The translations under genes were made by a program, and so were the position numbers. Shown in pieces: positions 11,600 through 24,135 of a stretch of DNA of 64,000 nt. Origin of the DNA: Pomphorhynchus laevis (lineage: Eukaryota; Acanthocephala; Palaeacanthocephala; Echinorhynchida; Pomphorhynchidae); contig WNNJ02003127.1 of NCBI GenBank assembly GCA_012934845.2, positions 62,001 through 126,000 on the forward strand, given 5' to 3'. Numbering within the stretch: position 1 is the first letter of the stretch; each line of letters starts with the position of its first letter. Below the pieces are notes generated by a model. It saw nothing but the letters and a program-made list of their open reading frames with translations. It searched no databases and was not told the origin of the DNA.

Positions 11600-13982
11600 T
11601 CTATTCGTACCCTCGGACTTAGCCACCTATTTTGCTAAGTTCTTCAAAGAAAATTGTTCCCATAAAGGAACTCTAGTATCAAAACCTATTATGTCGTCAG
11701 TAAAGATTACTAATATTATCCTCGACCTAGAAAAGGAAGATATCGCAAAACTTCAAAAGCGTCATTTCCTTCAAAACGTTAGATTTATTAAAAACAAAGA
11801 CGACCAAACTCTTACTATTGCCTTCGCAAATACCTAAGAGGGCAATGCCCATCTCCTGTCTAATGCAGCATTCAATCCTTTTATGGGTTGCAATCTAAAC
11901 TTTACAATTGCAAGTACGGACAATCTTTTATTTTTACATTGTAACAAGTGTCACATGTGGGGACACTAGAACACTACCTGTGGTAGGATAAAAAATGCGG
12001 CGTATGTGGATCTGATGAATCCGTCTATGACACACAATGCAAACTAGCCCCAAAATGCACAAATTGCGGCCTTGAACATTCTGCGTGGTCAAGAAGATGT
12101 TTAGCATTCAAGGACTATGTGAGAAGACATACAGTGAAGAATGATGTCTACTCTTCCCCTTAACGGCGAATTCTGTGTGTAACTCACCTGAACCTAATAT
12201 GGACGAAATATTCAACTTCTTTAGAACACTTCAAGAAGAATTTTACATTTCCACATTGTATAAGATAATCCATCTTACTTAACTATTCTTGTTCAGCCTT
12301 GTCTTGTTTAGTTATATCACTCTGTAAAAACGGTAAACGTATCAGCATAGCCAATATATATATCCGGCCAGGAGAAATTCACAAGAATCATGACCTCATG
12401 GATCGTATATTGGGTAGCGGTTATGATATGGTACTTGGTGACTTCAACGATAGAACTCGTCGTTGGATTAAAGCAGCAAACCGTAGAAACAGGAACGACT
12501 ATCTTATTCACAAACCACCTTCTTCACCTATCATTGCTCAACATTAATTCTCTCCTCGACATATTACTGCTTTATTAGAAGTGGTTGTTGAAACCCATCT
12601 GTACTGAGCAGTCGCGCCAACATCAGACCACATATCATGACCTTATTCGCTGGCGGATAGAGGAAGATACGTTGCTTAGAAGGAGGTTTCACTTTGATCC
12701 CATCAGAGTGGCTTTCTTTCAGGCAGCTATCCAACTCTTCCCCAGAATTGGTAATGAGAGTTTGACCGAATTTAAGTCCTACCTCTCATTGCAAGCTACC
12801 ACGTTGCTTCAACTACCTATAAAGATTGCATTGATATTAGCATTGATACTGGCATAAATATTAGCCGTCGTGTTTTTATACCAAAAAAGAAATCGATTTC
12901 ATGTCCTAAATATCTTCGGCCTATCTCGATTCAAAACTACCTCATCTCTATTGATAAAAAAGCGCTTGCGCGTAAAATCCGCGATCATCTAAGTAGGCGA
13001 AATTTAATTCCACCAGGTTTTCATGGGTACGTAAAAGATCGCTCGGTCTATACAGCAATAGGTGAAGTACACCAGTTTTATCAAGGCAGTCATCAGCTTG
13101 ATGTTGCTGTTTTTCTTGACTTTTCTGCTGCATTTGACCGCATTTCCATTCCTTTTGTTATCTGTTCTCTCAGGTACATTGGATTGCTGCGAGAATTCTT
13201 AACAGGGTGGAAATATTGTTGTGTACCAAGCGATTCTTCTATGAAGATGACCCCAATGCACGTCAGTTCTACCCTATTAGGGATGTGCCTCAAGGATCCC
13301 CACTTTCTCAAATCTTGTATATTGCTGGTCTATTATACTCTACAAAAGATTTAAACGCGATCAAAATCTGGGGTATACGCTGATAATACCACAGCCCTGT
13401 TATCTGGATACAGGTTCAAAGATGTAGTCTCTGACATCAGCCGTTTCTTTTTAAGATTAAAAGACTAGCTACCTATATCCAATCTTGTTCTCAACTCCTC
13501 TAAATAGCAGGTGTTCGTTTTTCATGGCGCCCCTACAACCAAAAAGAAACTTAAGAGATTAGCACTATCTACACTTTCCTCTATATTGGATCCTCAACCA
13601 CTCCTACCTTCACAAGTAGAGTAAAATACCTGGGTCCACTATTACGGTGAACTGGTCGGCGAAAGCTGAACTGGATAGACTCAAACGTATCCTGAAGAAA
13701 GCTAGGTGGGCCCTGAAACGGGCCCAGCATATGTCATTGTACAGGAAAACTCAAGTGCGCCTCTGGGGTACTTGGGCTATCTCGGGATTGGTCTTCTTTT
13801 CAAGAGGACGTCCCCCTGAGCAAAGACTAAGGTTTCTCAAGCTCATCATCTCGCGATTACTGAACATAGTCCGCATCGATTAGATTCTCCAGGGAGTGAA
13901 ATATCCCGAGTGGTTTAGTCGGAGACCGGCGTGTTGGATTGGCTGGAGGGCTCAGATCCTTGTGGACCTGAGGCCGTTACAC
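11600..13982 (+). mobile_element. LINE-A copy 1 (I/Jockey-like), old and internally deleted
   Basis: From about 11600 to 12240 the translation matches the C-terminal half of LINE-A ORF1: a PRE_C2HC-like segment, then CCHC knuckles (HCNKCHMWGH; CTNCGLEHSAWSRRC). From about 12290 ORF2 follows: part of the endonuclease (YDMVLGDFNDRT), a large internal deletion near 12830-12860, then RT pieces (VFLDFSAAFDRI near 13110) and the conserved C-terminus. Stops and frameshifts are frequent. The similarity to the copy at 27-30.7 kb ends near GACCTGAGGCCGT. Confidence 0.8.
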
Positions 13983-14639
13983 AATGAAGACTCCATTGAC
14001 GACTGCACTGACTTTCTTTTCTATGTTACCTTTTTCTTAATGTTTTCCTTTTTAAAATTTTTTAGTGGTTATATAGTTGTTAACAATATCCTTATTATTA
14101 TGAATACATAATTACCTAATATATTTGATATATTTAATATATCAATTAATAATTATTTAATATATTTGTTCAGGTAATTTTATTATCCTGAACAATGTTT
14201 ATGTCAATGTTAACGTACATTCATGTACATGAAAAAAATATAAATATATTTCATATTCTGTGAGTAAAATTATTTATTATAAATGATAATAATTTTATTA
14301 TAAAATTGATACTTAAAATTATTAAATATAAGAAATGTATATCAAATTTTAATTGCAATATTAAATTACAATAATTGAAAAATTAAAAATAACAATTAAA
14401 ATAGATATATTGAGATATTCGCTAAACATTATAATAATTAGACAACAGCATGTACAATTTTGATATATTTAGATATTTTTTATATTTTAACATTAAGAAT
14501 TTAAAAGTAATTAATTATTAAGAAATGTATTGAATTTTAACTACTATAATAAAATATTAAATTTTAAGTACTTAACTGAATCAAAATATATAATTAAAAA
14601 ATAATTAACATAAAAAGATCGATGTATAAGAACGTCTCA
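13983..14639. other. AT-rich stretch, nothing recognised
   Basis: Low-complexity A/T sequence between the LINE-A 3' end and the Penelope cluster. Confidence 0.4.
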
Positions 14640-16500
14640 TATATATGCCCAACATTACAGCGAGACCAAATACACGCTAATGAGGTATTTTCTCTGATGA
14701 AATTTGATTATCTAGTGCATCTTATTCTAGTAAAAAGCATATTGTTTATTATCCATCAAATTACCGCTTAAGAGATTAAATTTATTTTTAATAATATTTT
14801 GTTGATATTTTGTTTTACTATTTTCTGTTTGATTTTATTTTTATAGTAAATGGTTCTAGAATATGTATCTATTAAATTATTTAAATGATTTAGAATAAAG
14901 TCAATATCAATACATATTATAAACCAAATAAGCTTATTGAGTCTACCTATCTTTAAAATTATAAAATTTTAAAAGTTATATAAAGTTAAAATAAAAAATT
15001 AAAATTTAGAATAAAAACCAAAATTTTTATGAATTAACTAATAAATAACAGACGTTGTATCAGAATAAGGATTATAGGTCATCTGAAGGAACTGTTGTGT
15101 TATCATGTATCGGTCTATTTCATCTACCTAAAATAGCAGCGGGGGCAAATACATGTTAATAAATATTTATATAAAGTTAAAATTGAAATTTAAAATAAAA
15201 GTCAATTTTTATGAATTGACTAATAAATAACAGAAGTTGTATCAGAATAAGAATTAGAGGTCATCAGGAGGAACTACTATGTTATCAGATTTCGGTAGCA
15301 GTAAAGCCATTGAACTGGATACGTTTTTGTTAACATTTACTTTATGGTGTCTGACGAAATTAGTGTTATATAAAAATATCTAGTTTTCTCTATTTTCTGA
15401 ATTACGCTCTTTTTTAACTGACGTTTAAAATTTAAGTTTTCTAAAATTCGAGACATTGACGGCTATCAAACAAAATGAATCATATCAGATAACAAAGTCT
15501 ACGTATTTTGTATTATATATAAATTAAAAATAATGATAATTATAAATAATAATAAATAATTATAAGATTTTATACAATTTATTAAATAAAGATCAATTGT
15601 TATGAATTGACTAAATAAATAACAGACGATATATTTGAATAAGGAATAAAGGTCATCTAGATGAAATGCTATGTTACATAGAAAAGTAGCAGTGTTACGT
15701 TTGACGATAAAATCAAATTATTTATTATAATGCTATGAATAAAGGAACTGCTATATAAGATTTAATATTTATATAAAGTTAAAAATTGAAATTTAAAATA
15801 AACGTCATTTTTATGAATTGACTAATAAATAACAGACGTTGTATCAGAATAAGGATTAGAGGTCGTCAGTAGGAACCGTTGTGTTATCATGTATCGGTCC
15901 ATTTCATCGACCAAGCATAGCAGGGAGGCCAAACACGTGCTAATGACGTATTTCCTCTGATAAAATTTGATTATCTAGTATCTTATTCTAATGCAAAGTA
16001 TATTATTATTAATCCATCCATAAAAATTTTCACGATAATGATTTTAAATTTATTTTTAATATTATTGTGTTGATTTATATATTTTACTCTTTTCTGTTTG
16101 ATATTGCATTTTTATAGTAACCTAGTTTAAAATATGTATCTATTAAATTATTTAAATGATTTTGAAAGCCAATATCGTTACAAATTGTTGCAATTCTTAA
16201 AATTTCATTATTTAATGTAATACTAAATATTCTATAGTACACGTGAATGCTCATGCAAAAATATGTTTATTGTAAATTTAAATATGTCATTTTTACGATA
16301 TAAATTAATAGTAGTTTTAGTTAATGTTAATTTAATGTTCATATCTGGATATACACCTTCTTTATCATCAATATTGGTTTTGTTAAGAATAAAGCTTTCT
16401 GTAAATTTAAATATGTCATCTTTATGATAAAAATTAATAATAGTTTCAATTAAAATTAATGTAGTGTTCATATCTAGATATATACTTTATTTATCATTAA
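14640..16500 (-). mobile_element. Cluster of Penelope-like element B 3' ends, same orientation
   Basis: At least five partial copies lie head to tail on the minus strand. The 3' signature (AACAGACGTTGTATCAGAAT then AAGGATTAGAGGTCATC) starts near 15046, 15225, 15613 (diverged) and 15829. RT C-terminal coding remnants precede the copies at 14750-14930 and 16030-16490. The remnant at 16.28-16.48 kb contains an internal duplication of about 70 bp. Penelope-like elements are known for tandem, 5'-truncated copies, which fits. All are fossils. Confidence 0.7.
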
Positions 16501-16509
16501 TACGCAATC

Positions 16510-16830
16510 ATTACAATTTAAATGAGCTTTCCTCAGACGTTCATGTCTAACCTCAAATGACGCATACGACGAACTATCAATTTACATTGAATAACATTTT
16601 ATACCAGCCATTATTGGGATCGAACTAAATGCACTAAGGCAGTCAGTTTGTTTATTGCCTTTGAATGAAGGTTGACTTGGCATCAATGATCCCTCCGCTT
16701 GTCCCGAATTGGATTGGGAGCGTTCCAGGAGACTAAGCAAACCTTTACTAGATGTCTTTATAGGGGAAGAACTTAGATCACGCAAAGGGAAATAATAAAT
16801 CTTATTAAGAATGAGAACGTTCTGATATAT
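16510..16830 (+). mobile_element. LINE-B fragment
   Basis: Closely matches 18995-19290 of the larger LINE-B copy downstream, sharing for example GGATCGAACTAAATGC and TTGCCTTTGAATGAAGG, with scattered substitutions. It covers part of the region between the RT and the C-terminal domain only. A 65-bp segment after it (about 16808-16873) recurs at 17323-17385. Confidence 0.7.
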
Positions 16831-17039
16831 GCATCTTCTGACATGGACATACATTATAATAATCAGCTGACTTCATAAGAAAATACTAGATGAAAAAAAG
16901 TTTGAGAAATAATTAACATACAATAACAACTACTTACAATATAAATAACATACAATAACTACATCCAATACTAATCAAAGAAGGAAAGTGTATCGTACCA
17001 GCGCGAATTTACAAGTACCGTCACAAGTACCAGCCAGCG

Positions 17040-20000
17040 CGAACTCGAATAATTTTTTTTGACCTCAACACAAAGTACAATCACTATCGATGTAGACAAT
17101 GCCCAAAGGAAAGTCTAGAGCTTTGCCTAGGTGTTGTGTGTGCTCTGTTTCGGTAGCTAAATGCAAAGGATGCGTATGTGAAAGAGAGAATAAACAACGT
17201 ATTGACTGCTTGGCTCTAAATTGCACGAACAAGATCCATTCTCACACCAATACGAGCACGGGTGAAGCCCTCAACACTTGCTCACTTATAACTTAACAGC
17301 CAAGTGCATTGTCATCTCAAACGAACGTTTTAATATATACATCTTCTGACCTGAGCACACGTTATAATAATCAGCTGACTTGATCACTCACTGCGATAGA
17401 ACAAGATAACCTTGTGGACGATATCTATAAAGAAGTAATACAGTGGAAGCCTCACCACCTTGAATTGCCAAGATGTCGTGCGAGTCATGTATTTGTTGAA
17501 ACGCTTGATAGTTTGTACAGTTCCGCCGCTAACGACCTGTGATCAATTTATATGAGTCTCAAAATGGCAGCGGTCCTCTGCCAATTGGTACATCAACGAA
17601 TCCCTTCCACTGGTATTGCAGCCAGACGTAAAGCGCTTAAAAAGAGAATCATTCTATGGCAGGATAAAAACCTAACATCTCTCATAGCTAAGGCTCGAGT
17701 TCTTCAAAACAATCTAGCAAATAATCGATACAGTCGGCTCTCTAAAACCGAACAATGGCCCAAAAGATTTATTCAGCTATTCTCGTCAGGAAAAACAAAT
17801 GCTGCGATGAAGATTTTAAAATGCCTCACGGGAATATCGAAAATATTATCCCTAGACGAAGAAGTAGAAGACGTTTCGGTAAGGAGGAGGTTAGAACAAC
17901 TCCATCCAACACCTGCGAAGATTTGTGATAGCGCAATGCTAAACAGTCCTATGCCCGGCATAATTGATCATCATCCAGTACAATTCTAAGATTTAAACGC
18001 TGCCGAAATAATTCGAGTTGCAAATAGATCACAAGGAGCAACTGGTCCATCGGGTGTTGATGCCCAGAGCTTTCGTTCAATGGTCAAATCCCTTGGCCGG
18101 GAATCGCTAATATTGGCTACCAGCCTAGCGAAACTAACTGTGTCTGGCGTCCAATCCTAGTCCGTCAGAATTTCTCGAAGCATTTACCGCCAGCAGATTA
18201 TTGCCTTTGACAAGAGTCCCGGTATCCGTCCAATAGGGGTTGGTGAGATCTCAAGGCGGGTAATTTGCAAAGTTATCGCTCGCCGTATTGGTGATCACCT
18301 TCAAGCAGTTGCTGGATGCCAACAGCTCTGTGCGGGACAGAGATGTGGGGTTGAAGCTGCTATTTATTCTGTTGGAAGACTTTTGCAGGACCACCCTGGA
18401 TATTTGGCTCTTCAACTTGACACTAGTAATGCTTTCAACCGTGTAAACTGTCTGCTCGCGCTAGATAATATAAGAATCACGGGTTCGGCGCTAACGACGA
18501 TATTACAAAATATCTACAGAACAAACTCTACACTTTCAGTTAAGGATGAAGTAATATTATCTAGAGAGGGATTTACTCAAGGAGATCCCTTGGTAATGTT
18601 GGATTTCGCAGCAGCCACACTACCACTTATAAAGTGCCTCACACACCTGTCCAGGAGTAATACACAGATGGTATACCGATGACGGAATTTGTGTTGGAAC
18701 GCCTGATGATTTGCTTGCGGTGTGGGAGGCAATATGTCAAATCGGGCCTCAATATGGGTGTTTCATAGACGAAAAGTGCCAACTCCTTATTCAAAGCAGT
18801 CCGGGGCAAGAAATCTTTTCCAAAACGCTGAGATAAACATAATGACATTAGGAATGCGTGCACTTAGGTCTGCCATTTGTGATATAGTCTACACTGACAA
18901 ATTCGTGTAGTCGAAAGTCAAAGAATGGAAGATGCTGGTATGCAGACTAATCGAGATTGCAAAGGAGAAACCCCAGATAGCATATGCCGCGTTTACGCAA
19001 TCATTACAATTTAAACGGACTTTCCTCAGACGTTTATGTCTAACCTCAAATGACACCTACGACGAAGTATCACTTTACATTGAACAACATTTTATATCAG
19101 CCATTATTGGGATCGAACTAAATGCAGTAAGGCAGTCAGTTTATTTATTGCCTTTGAATGAAGGTTGACTTTGCATCAATGATCTCTCCGCTTGTCTCGA
19201 ATTGGATTGGGAGTGTTCCAGGAGACTAAGCAAACATTTACTATATGGCTTTATAGGATCACGCAAAGAGAAATAGTAAATCTTATTAGGAATGAGAAGG
19301 CACAAATCAATGCCCAAATAAGACAGCAAGTACTGAACAACACTGACCCCATCGGCGCGCGTCTGTGTCTTGCGAAAGTTAAAAGTGCATCATCGTGGCT
19401 GTCTTGCAAACCTCTACTCGCGAAAAACCTGAACCTGAACCCTGTTGAATTTCGCGATGCCTTGGCAGCACGCTACGGCTGGAATCCTCCATTTGTCCCA
19501 CACAAATGCCAATGCAGAGAATTCAGCATTACTCAGACGGGAGGGATGCCAACAATCAGGCATAACATCCAAAGGGACCTTGTTGCAAAATAATTGTTCA
19601 ATGTGTGCTCTGCTGTGGCAATCGAGCCAGTACTTCAGCCACTTGATAAAAATATAATTTTTGAGAGATCATCAACAACAATAGATCGAGATGTCAGGTT
19701 GGACGTGGAATGCCGTGGATTGTTTGAAAGCATGAATGAGCGGTCCATGTTGGACGTTTGCTCATTTAATCACCTAGCCCCGTCAAATGCTTCCAACAAC
19801 AACACCACTCATTTCCAATATCACGAGAGACGAAAGCGGCCAAGTACGATGAGAGAGTGTGCCGGTATGAAATATAATCATTCATACCCTTTGTCATCTC
19901 AGGAAACGGCGCTATTGGACCGGCGGCCGACTTGACGATCAAAAGAATTGCGTTGCTAATTGCGGGCAGGGGATTACATACTTATAGTGATCTGATACGA

Positions 20001-20155
20001 AAATTGCGTTCCAAAATAAGCATCGTTATGACTAAGTCTGCATCAATGTGCATCCGGGCTGCACGATCAACGAGGGGACAAACTACTAGCACTGGTACTT
20101 CGGCAAGCGTAGTACACTGAGTTTAATTAATAATAGATTGAAACTTATCACAGAA
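17040..20155 (+). mobile_element. LINE-B copy: non-LTR RT with endonuclease-like C-terminus, degraded
   Basis: Order of parts: a Cys-rich N-terminal stretch (17099-17290, CCVCSVSVAKCKGCVC); a linker ORF (17552-17989); an RT whose translation includes GIRPIGVGE, QLCAGQRCGVEAAIYS, LDTSNAFNRVN and FTQGDPL (about 18200-18600); and a C-terminal domain with FRDALAARYGW, a Cys cluster, IRHN and RLDVE motifs (19340-19760), ending in MCIRAAR near 20060. The RT motifs differ from those of CR1 and I/Jockey LINEs. I know closely similar proteins from cnidarians and other invertebrates but cannot name the clade. The C-terminal domain could be a restriction-like endonuclease (inference). Several stops and frameshifts are present. 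Confidence 0.7.
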
Positions 20156-20269
20156 TAAATACTACATTATATTAAAGCACGTGGGTTGCACGATCATCTT
20201 ATTAGCGCTGGTACCTCGACAAGCGGAGTACACTGAGTTTAATTAATAATTAATTGAAACTTGTCACAG
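20058..20269 (+). repeat. Tandem duplication of the LINE-B 3' tail
   Basis: The segment 20058-20153, containing CACTGAGTTTAATTAATAAT, is repeated with about 10% divergence at 20185-20269. Both copies end in a TTATCACAG/TTGTCACAG motif. Confidence 0.6.
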
Positions 20270-20329
20270 TCAAAATTTTGGTGTTATTGTTTATTTTTCT
20301 TTTGCTATAAATAAAATGCTTTCTCTTTT

Positions 20330-22275
20330 CAAAAATTAGTATTATTATACAAGGCAAAGCCATTATGGCTGTCCAGTCTGCTCACAACAAAAATATAATC
20401 AGGGATAAGATATATTCATGTTATCCATTTGTTCCAGGAACATCCGCAATCGCTTTTTAAATACAGTCAGCGTTTCATAATCAACAATATTCTCATGAAG
20501 GCTATTCCACAAGTTAACCACACGCCTTGACAATTGTGTGATCGGCGGTAGTTTCCTTGTATGCTTCTTGAAAATAGTCATCAAATGATGTGTGTTTGAT
20601 TGATTAATACGACATGTTACAACACTTGAAGGGTATCCATCACATTTGTGAAGTAATTTCCACGTTGAAACCAAGTCGAGAAACGGTAGCCTTACTCTCA
20701 TATTGAGCATTCCGATCACTTTGAGTCGACAAGGATAAGGTAATTTTTTCAGTCTAGACATATACGCGTGATACGACGAAGAACCCCATCGACAGCATTC
20801 AATTCAGTTCGGGTACATGGAAAACATAACGGTGAGCAATACTCAAGTATAGGTCGCACTAAAGAATTAAACAACACTCTGAGCGAAGATGAAGTTATCC
20901 TTAGAAAGCAATTTTTGATAGTGCGCATCATTTTTCTAGCCTTGCATAGCTGAACATCATAATGACGTCGTGTCTTTAAAGATGATCAATCAGAATCCCA
21001 AGATCGCGGTGAAATGTGACTTGATAATAGTCACATTTAGTGTGACTTGATAATAGTCACGTAATAGGTGCAAATGAACTACTTCGAGTTCATTTGCACC
21101 TATTACGTAGTTATAGTAACTTTTGCATCCACGACCCAACCTCATATTCTTGCACTTTCCCAAGTTAAGGGATACTCTTGTACTAATACTACATTTATAT
21201 ACTAAATCAAAGTCTCGCTGAAATGCCAAGTAGTCTCTTTCGGTCGAGATGATATTCCACAACTTGAAATCGTTCGCATGTGCTCAGTGCGGTACTTTGA
21301 GCAATTTCAACAGCTCATTAATAAAAATGCAAAATAATAGTGGTTCGAGAACTGTTACTTGTGGTACTCCATGTACAACACTGCGTTGAGATGACAAAAG
21401 ATTTCCTACTCTTACACAAAATTGCCTACCATCCAGGAAGTGTTTGATCCAGCGGGTTAGGTAATAATTTACAATAATTGACTCTAGAATTTTTATCAAC
21501 CCAGTTTGTGAAACGCGGTCAAATGCCTTGGAGAAATCAAAATAGACTACACCCACAATGACACCACCTGCAATTGCGTCAGCCCATTGTTCACGAACAC
21601 ATAAAGTATTCGTTAGGCATAAGCGTCTATTTCGAAAACCATGTTGCGAATCACTCAAGTAGTTTGTTGAGTTTAATATGCTAACTAACCTTATGTGGAC
21701 AATTCTCTCAAGTACCTTGCTTACAGTGGATGTTAAACTTATAGGTCTAAATCCATCTATATCGCAAACGCTCTTGGTTTTCGGAAGTGGTACAACGATC
21801 GCTAATTTCCAATCATTTGGAATAATTGACGAACTAAGAGAAACGTTAAATAACTTTGAAAGCGGATACGACAATATGCATTTTAAGAGATTAAGGACGT
21901 AAGCTAGGATATCGTCAGGGCCAGCTGCAACTGATTTAGATAACTTCGACAACTCTATTTCAACTTCCTCCGTCGACACAATTATGTATGGACTCTGACA
22001 GATGAATGAGCCATCACAACTATCGACTCTAGAGGCAATACCTTTACTCAAAGTAAGCGCAAACACATAAGCAAACACTTTAGCAACTTTCATTGGGTCA
22101 TCTATGAATTTATTTCCGATACGAATGCGTCGAACACTAGATTTAGATACCTTTGATCGACTAACGTAACTCCCAAATCGTTTGGGTGTGTTTTAGAGAC
22201 AGCAATATCATTCTCGTACACATATCTCTTCTGCGATTTAAGGCGAAAAAAATTATTATTAGTATACAACAGCCG
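20330..22275 (-). mobile_element. LINE-C (CR1-like), 5'-truncated
   Basis: The minus strand encodes an RT domain in one long open segment (21284-22093): AAGPDDIL, FRPISLTSTVSKVLE, SQHGFR, VVYFDFSKAFDRV and a degraded GVPQ box. The remaining C-terminal parts lie in separate frames at 20990-21262, 20749-20931 (VRPILEYCSPLCFP) and 20399-20761 (RVVNLWNSL). These are the usual CR1/L2-group RT motifs. No endonuclease remains. The element stops where LINE-D's 3' end begins, at about 22280. Three or more frame breaks. Confidence 0.8.
21059..21108. repeat. Perfect 21-bp hairpin inside LINE-C
   Basis: Left arm 21059-21079 and right arm 21088-21108 are exact reverse complements separated by an 8-nt loop (TACTTCGA). 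A 19-bp direct repeat, GTGACTTGATAATAGTCAC, lies immediately before it at about 21016-21060. Confidence 0.85.
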
Positions 22276-22361
22276 ATGAGCGGTGGCTCGTTTGGCTGGA
22301 TCTCAATGTAAAAAAAGTACAATGTCAGTAAAACAAAAAAATCCAAATCAGATTCGACTTC

Positions 22362-23192
22362 CTATGATAGCGATACACTGTTCAGCGCACGCCGAAATTC
22401 TCGGATGTTCCGGCATTCAATTGCAGATGACGGGAGTCTGTTCCAACTATTTATTACTCGATCTCTGATATCCTGATAGTGTTGATGGACTTTTCTACGA
22501 TATTTGAGCGTTAGTCGATGTCCACGTAATTTATCGGAGTTGCGTAGGCAAAACATGAAGTTGAGGGAATGAGTGGGCGATAAAATTGCCCTCCATACCA
22601 GCATAAGATCAGCTTTTACCAAACTTTCACAAACCGTTGGAACACCTAGGATCTCTAACTTCTGGTCAAACGGCAGGTCTTTGACAGTGGGAACAAGACG
22701 GGTAGCCGACCGGAGAATTGATTCGTAAGCCACAATGTTCTTGCACAGATGTGGATACGCTGCGGGAGATGCGTATAGCATTCGAGATTCGATGAGGGCC
22801 TTGTATATTATTCTGAAGCTACATGCCTCTAGTGATCCAAAAGATCGTCTAATGAAGCCAATAGTACGACGGCAATTGGCCGAAACTTTATTTACGTGAG
22901 CGCTCATATCGAGCGTATTAAGCGTAGATACCCCTAAATCATCGATTTTATCTGTAGAATCAATCGACATGTTTCCAATTTTATAAGAGCAACGAATGTC
23001 TGGGGAGCCGATCCGCATATGTCTACATTTAGTCGCATTTATCATCAGCCCATTAGATATACACCATTTATTTATGGAATCCAGGTCTTTTTGAAGAGCG
23101 CTAACATCGGAATCATCAATGATTCGCCTCCAAACCTTAATATCATCTGCGTAGGTAACACATTCCGACGTCAAGTTGTTTGTAATATCATT

Positions 23193-23269
<77 letters not shown>

Positions 23270-24068
23270 TCGGACTAATGGCCGATCCCTGCAAGACGCC
23301 TGTCGTCATCATTGAGTAACCAGAAAGATAATGGCTTATGCGTACTGCAAACGAGCGGTTGCTTACGAATGATTGAATCCAGCGTAACAAAGAGCCCCGT
23401 ACACCAATGTTAGATAATTTGTTTACTAGCAAATTGGGAATAACTCCATCGAATGCTTTCGATAAGTCTATAAATATCACATCTACTTTGGAACCACTCC
23501 TCATCGAATCCACCCAGCTTGCTCTCGCTTTTACAAGGTTCGTTACCGTTGAGCGATTTGGCCTAAATCCATGCTGACTGGGGCTGAGGCGATTGTTAGC
23601 TTCAACGAAAGCGCTAAGGTGACGAAGAATCAATTTTTCTAATACCTTACAAGCTACAGATGTGAGACTGATGGGACGGTAATTGGAAACCTGGGATTTA
23701 TCCCCTTTCTTGAAAATTGGACATACAATAGCCTTAGTCCAATCAGATGGTAGATAACCTGTGTTTAGTGAACTTCTAAAAATAGAAGCTAAGGTAACGT
23801 ATATTGCATGAGCCAATTCCTTTAAGAGTATTGGAGGTATATGGTCAGGACCTGACGCGACGTTGCGGGGTAATTTAAGTAGCCCGTGCAGTACCTCTTC
23901 ATCGCTAAATTCAATGTTAGATATGACTACTCTAGGTAGAAGTACATTGTGTTTAGTTTGGATTATACCATCGGGGATCGACACTCTATCTTCTTTGATA
24001 GCGAAATAGTCCATAAAATGAACAGCTACATCAGTTGGGGAGGTCAAGATTGACCCATTGTCGGCCAC
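22362..24068 (-). CDS. LINE-D ORF2, reverse transcriptase part, with AT microsatellite
   Basis: 568 codons without a stop. RT motifs: ASGPDHIPP, NYRPISLTSVACKVLEK, SQHGFRPNRS, IFIDLSKAFDGV (usually FDRV), GVLQGSAISP and the catalytic VTYADDIKVW. The C-terminal region ends in RDRVINSWNRLPSS. Between SPTLY and VNDIT an Ile-Tyr dipeptide run has been inserted by expansion of (AT)n at 23196-23264, without breaking the frame. The frame is open upstream of 24068 through SFISNICRP to the A-run that separates it from the endonuclease frame. Confidence 0.8.
23196..23264. repeat. (AT)n microsatellite, about 34 units
   Basis: A pure dinucleotide run inside the LINE-D RT frame. Because both frames of TA read Tyr-Ile or Ile-Tyr, it creates open frames on both strands. 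The plus-strand ORF over it is a shadow. Confidence 0.95.
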
Positions 24069-24135
24069 TAGGTATGAACAATCTGTCGAGTGTATAGGAC
24101 GTGGAAGTATGCTTTTGAAAGCTACCCAAGGATTG

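Noticed and set aside
16582-16854. Minus-strand 90-aa ORF (also 19141-19329)
   Set aside because: Antisense shadow of LINE-B sequence; it occurs twice only because the LINE-B fragment does.
23019-23315. Plus-strand ORF with an Ile-Tyr repeat
   Set aside because: It is a mirror of the (AT)n run inside the minus-strand LINE-D RT.
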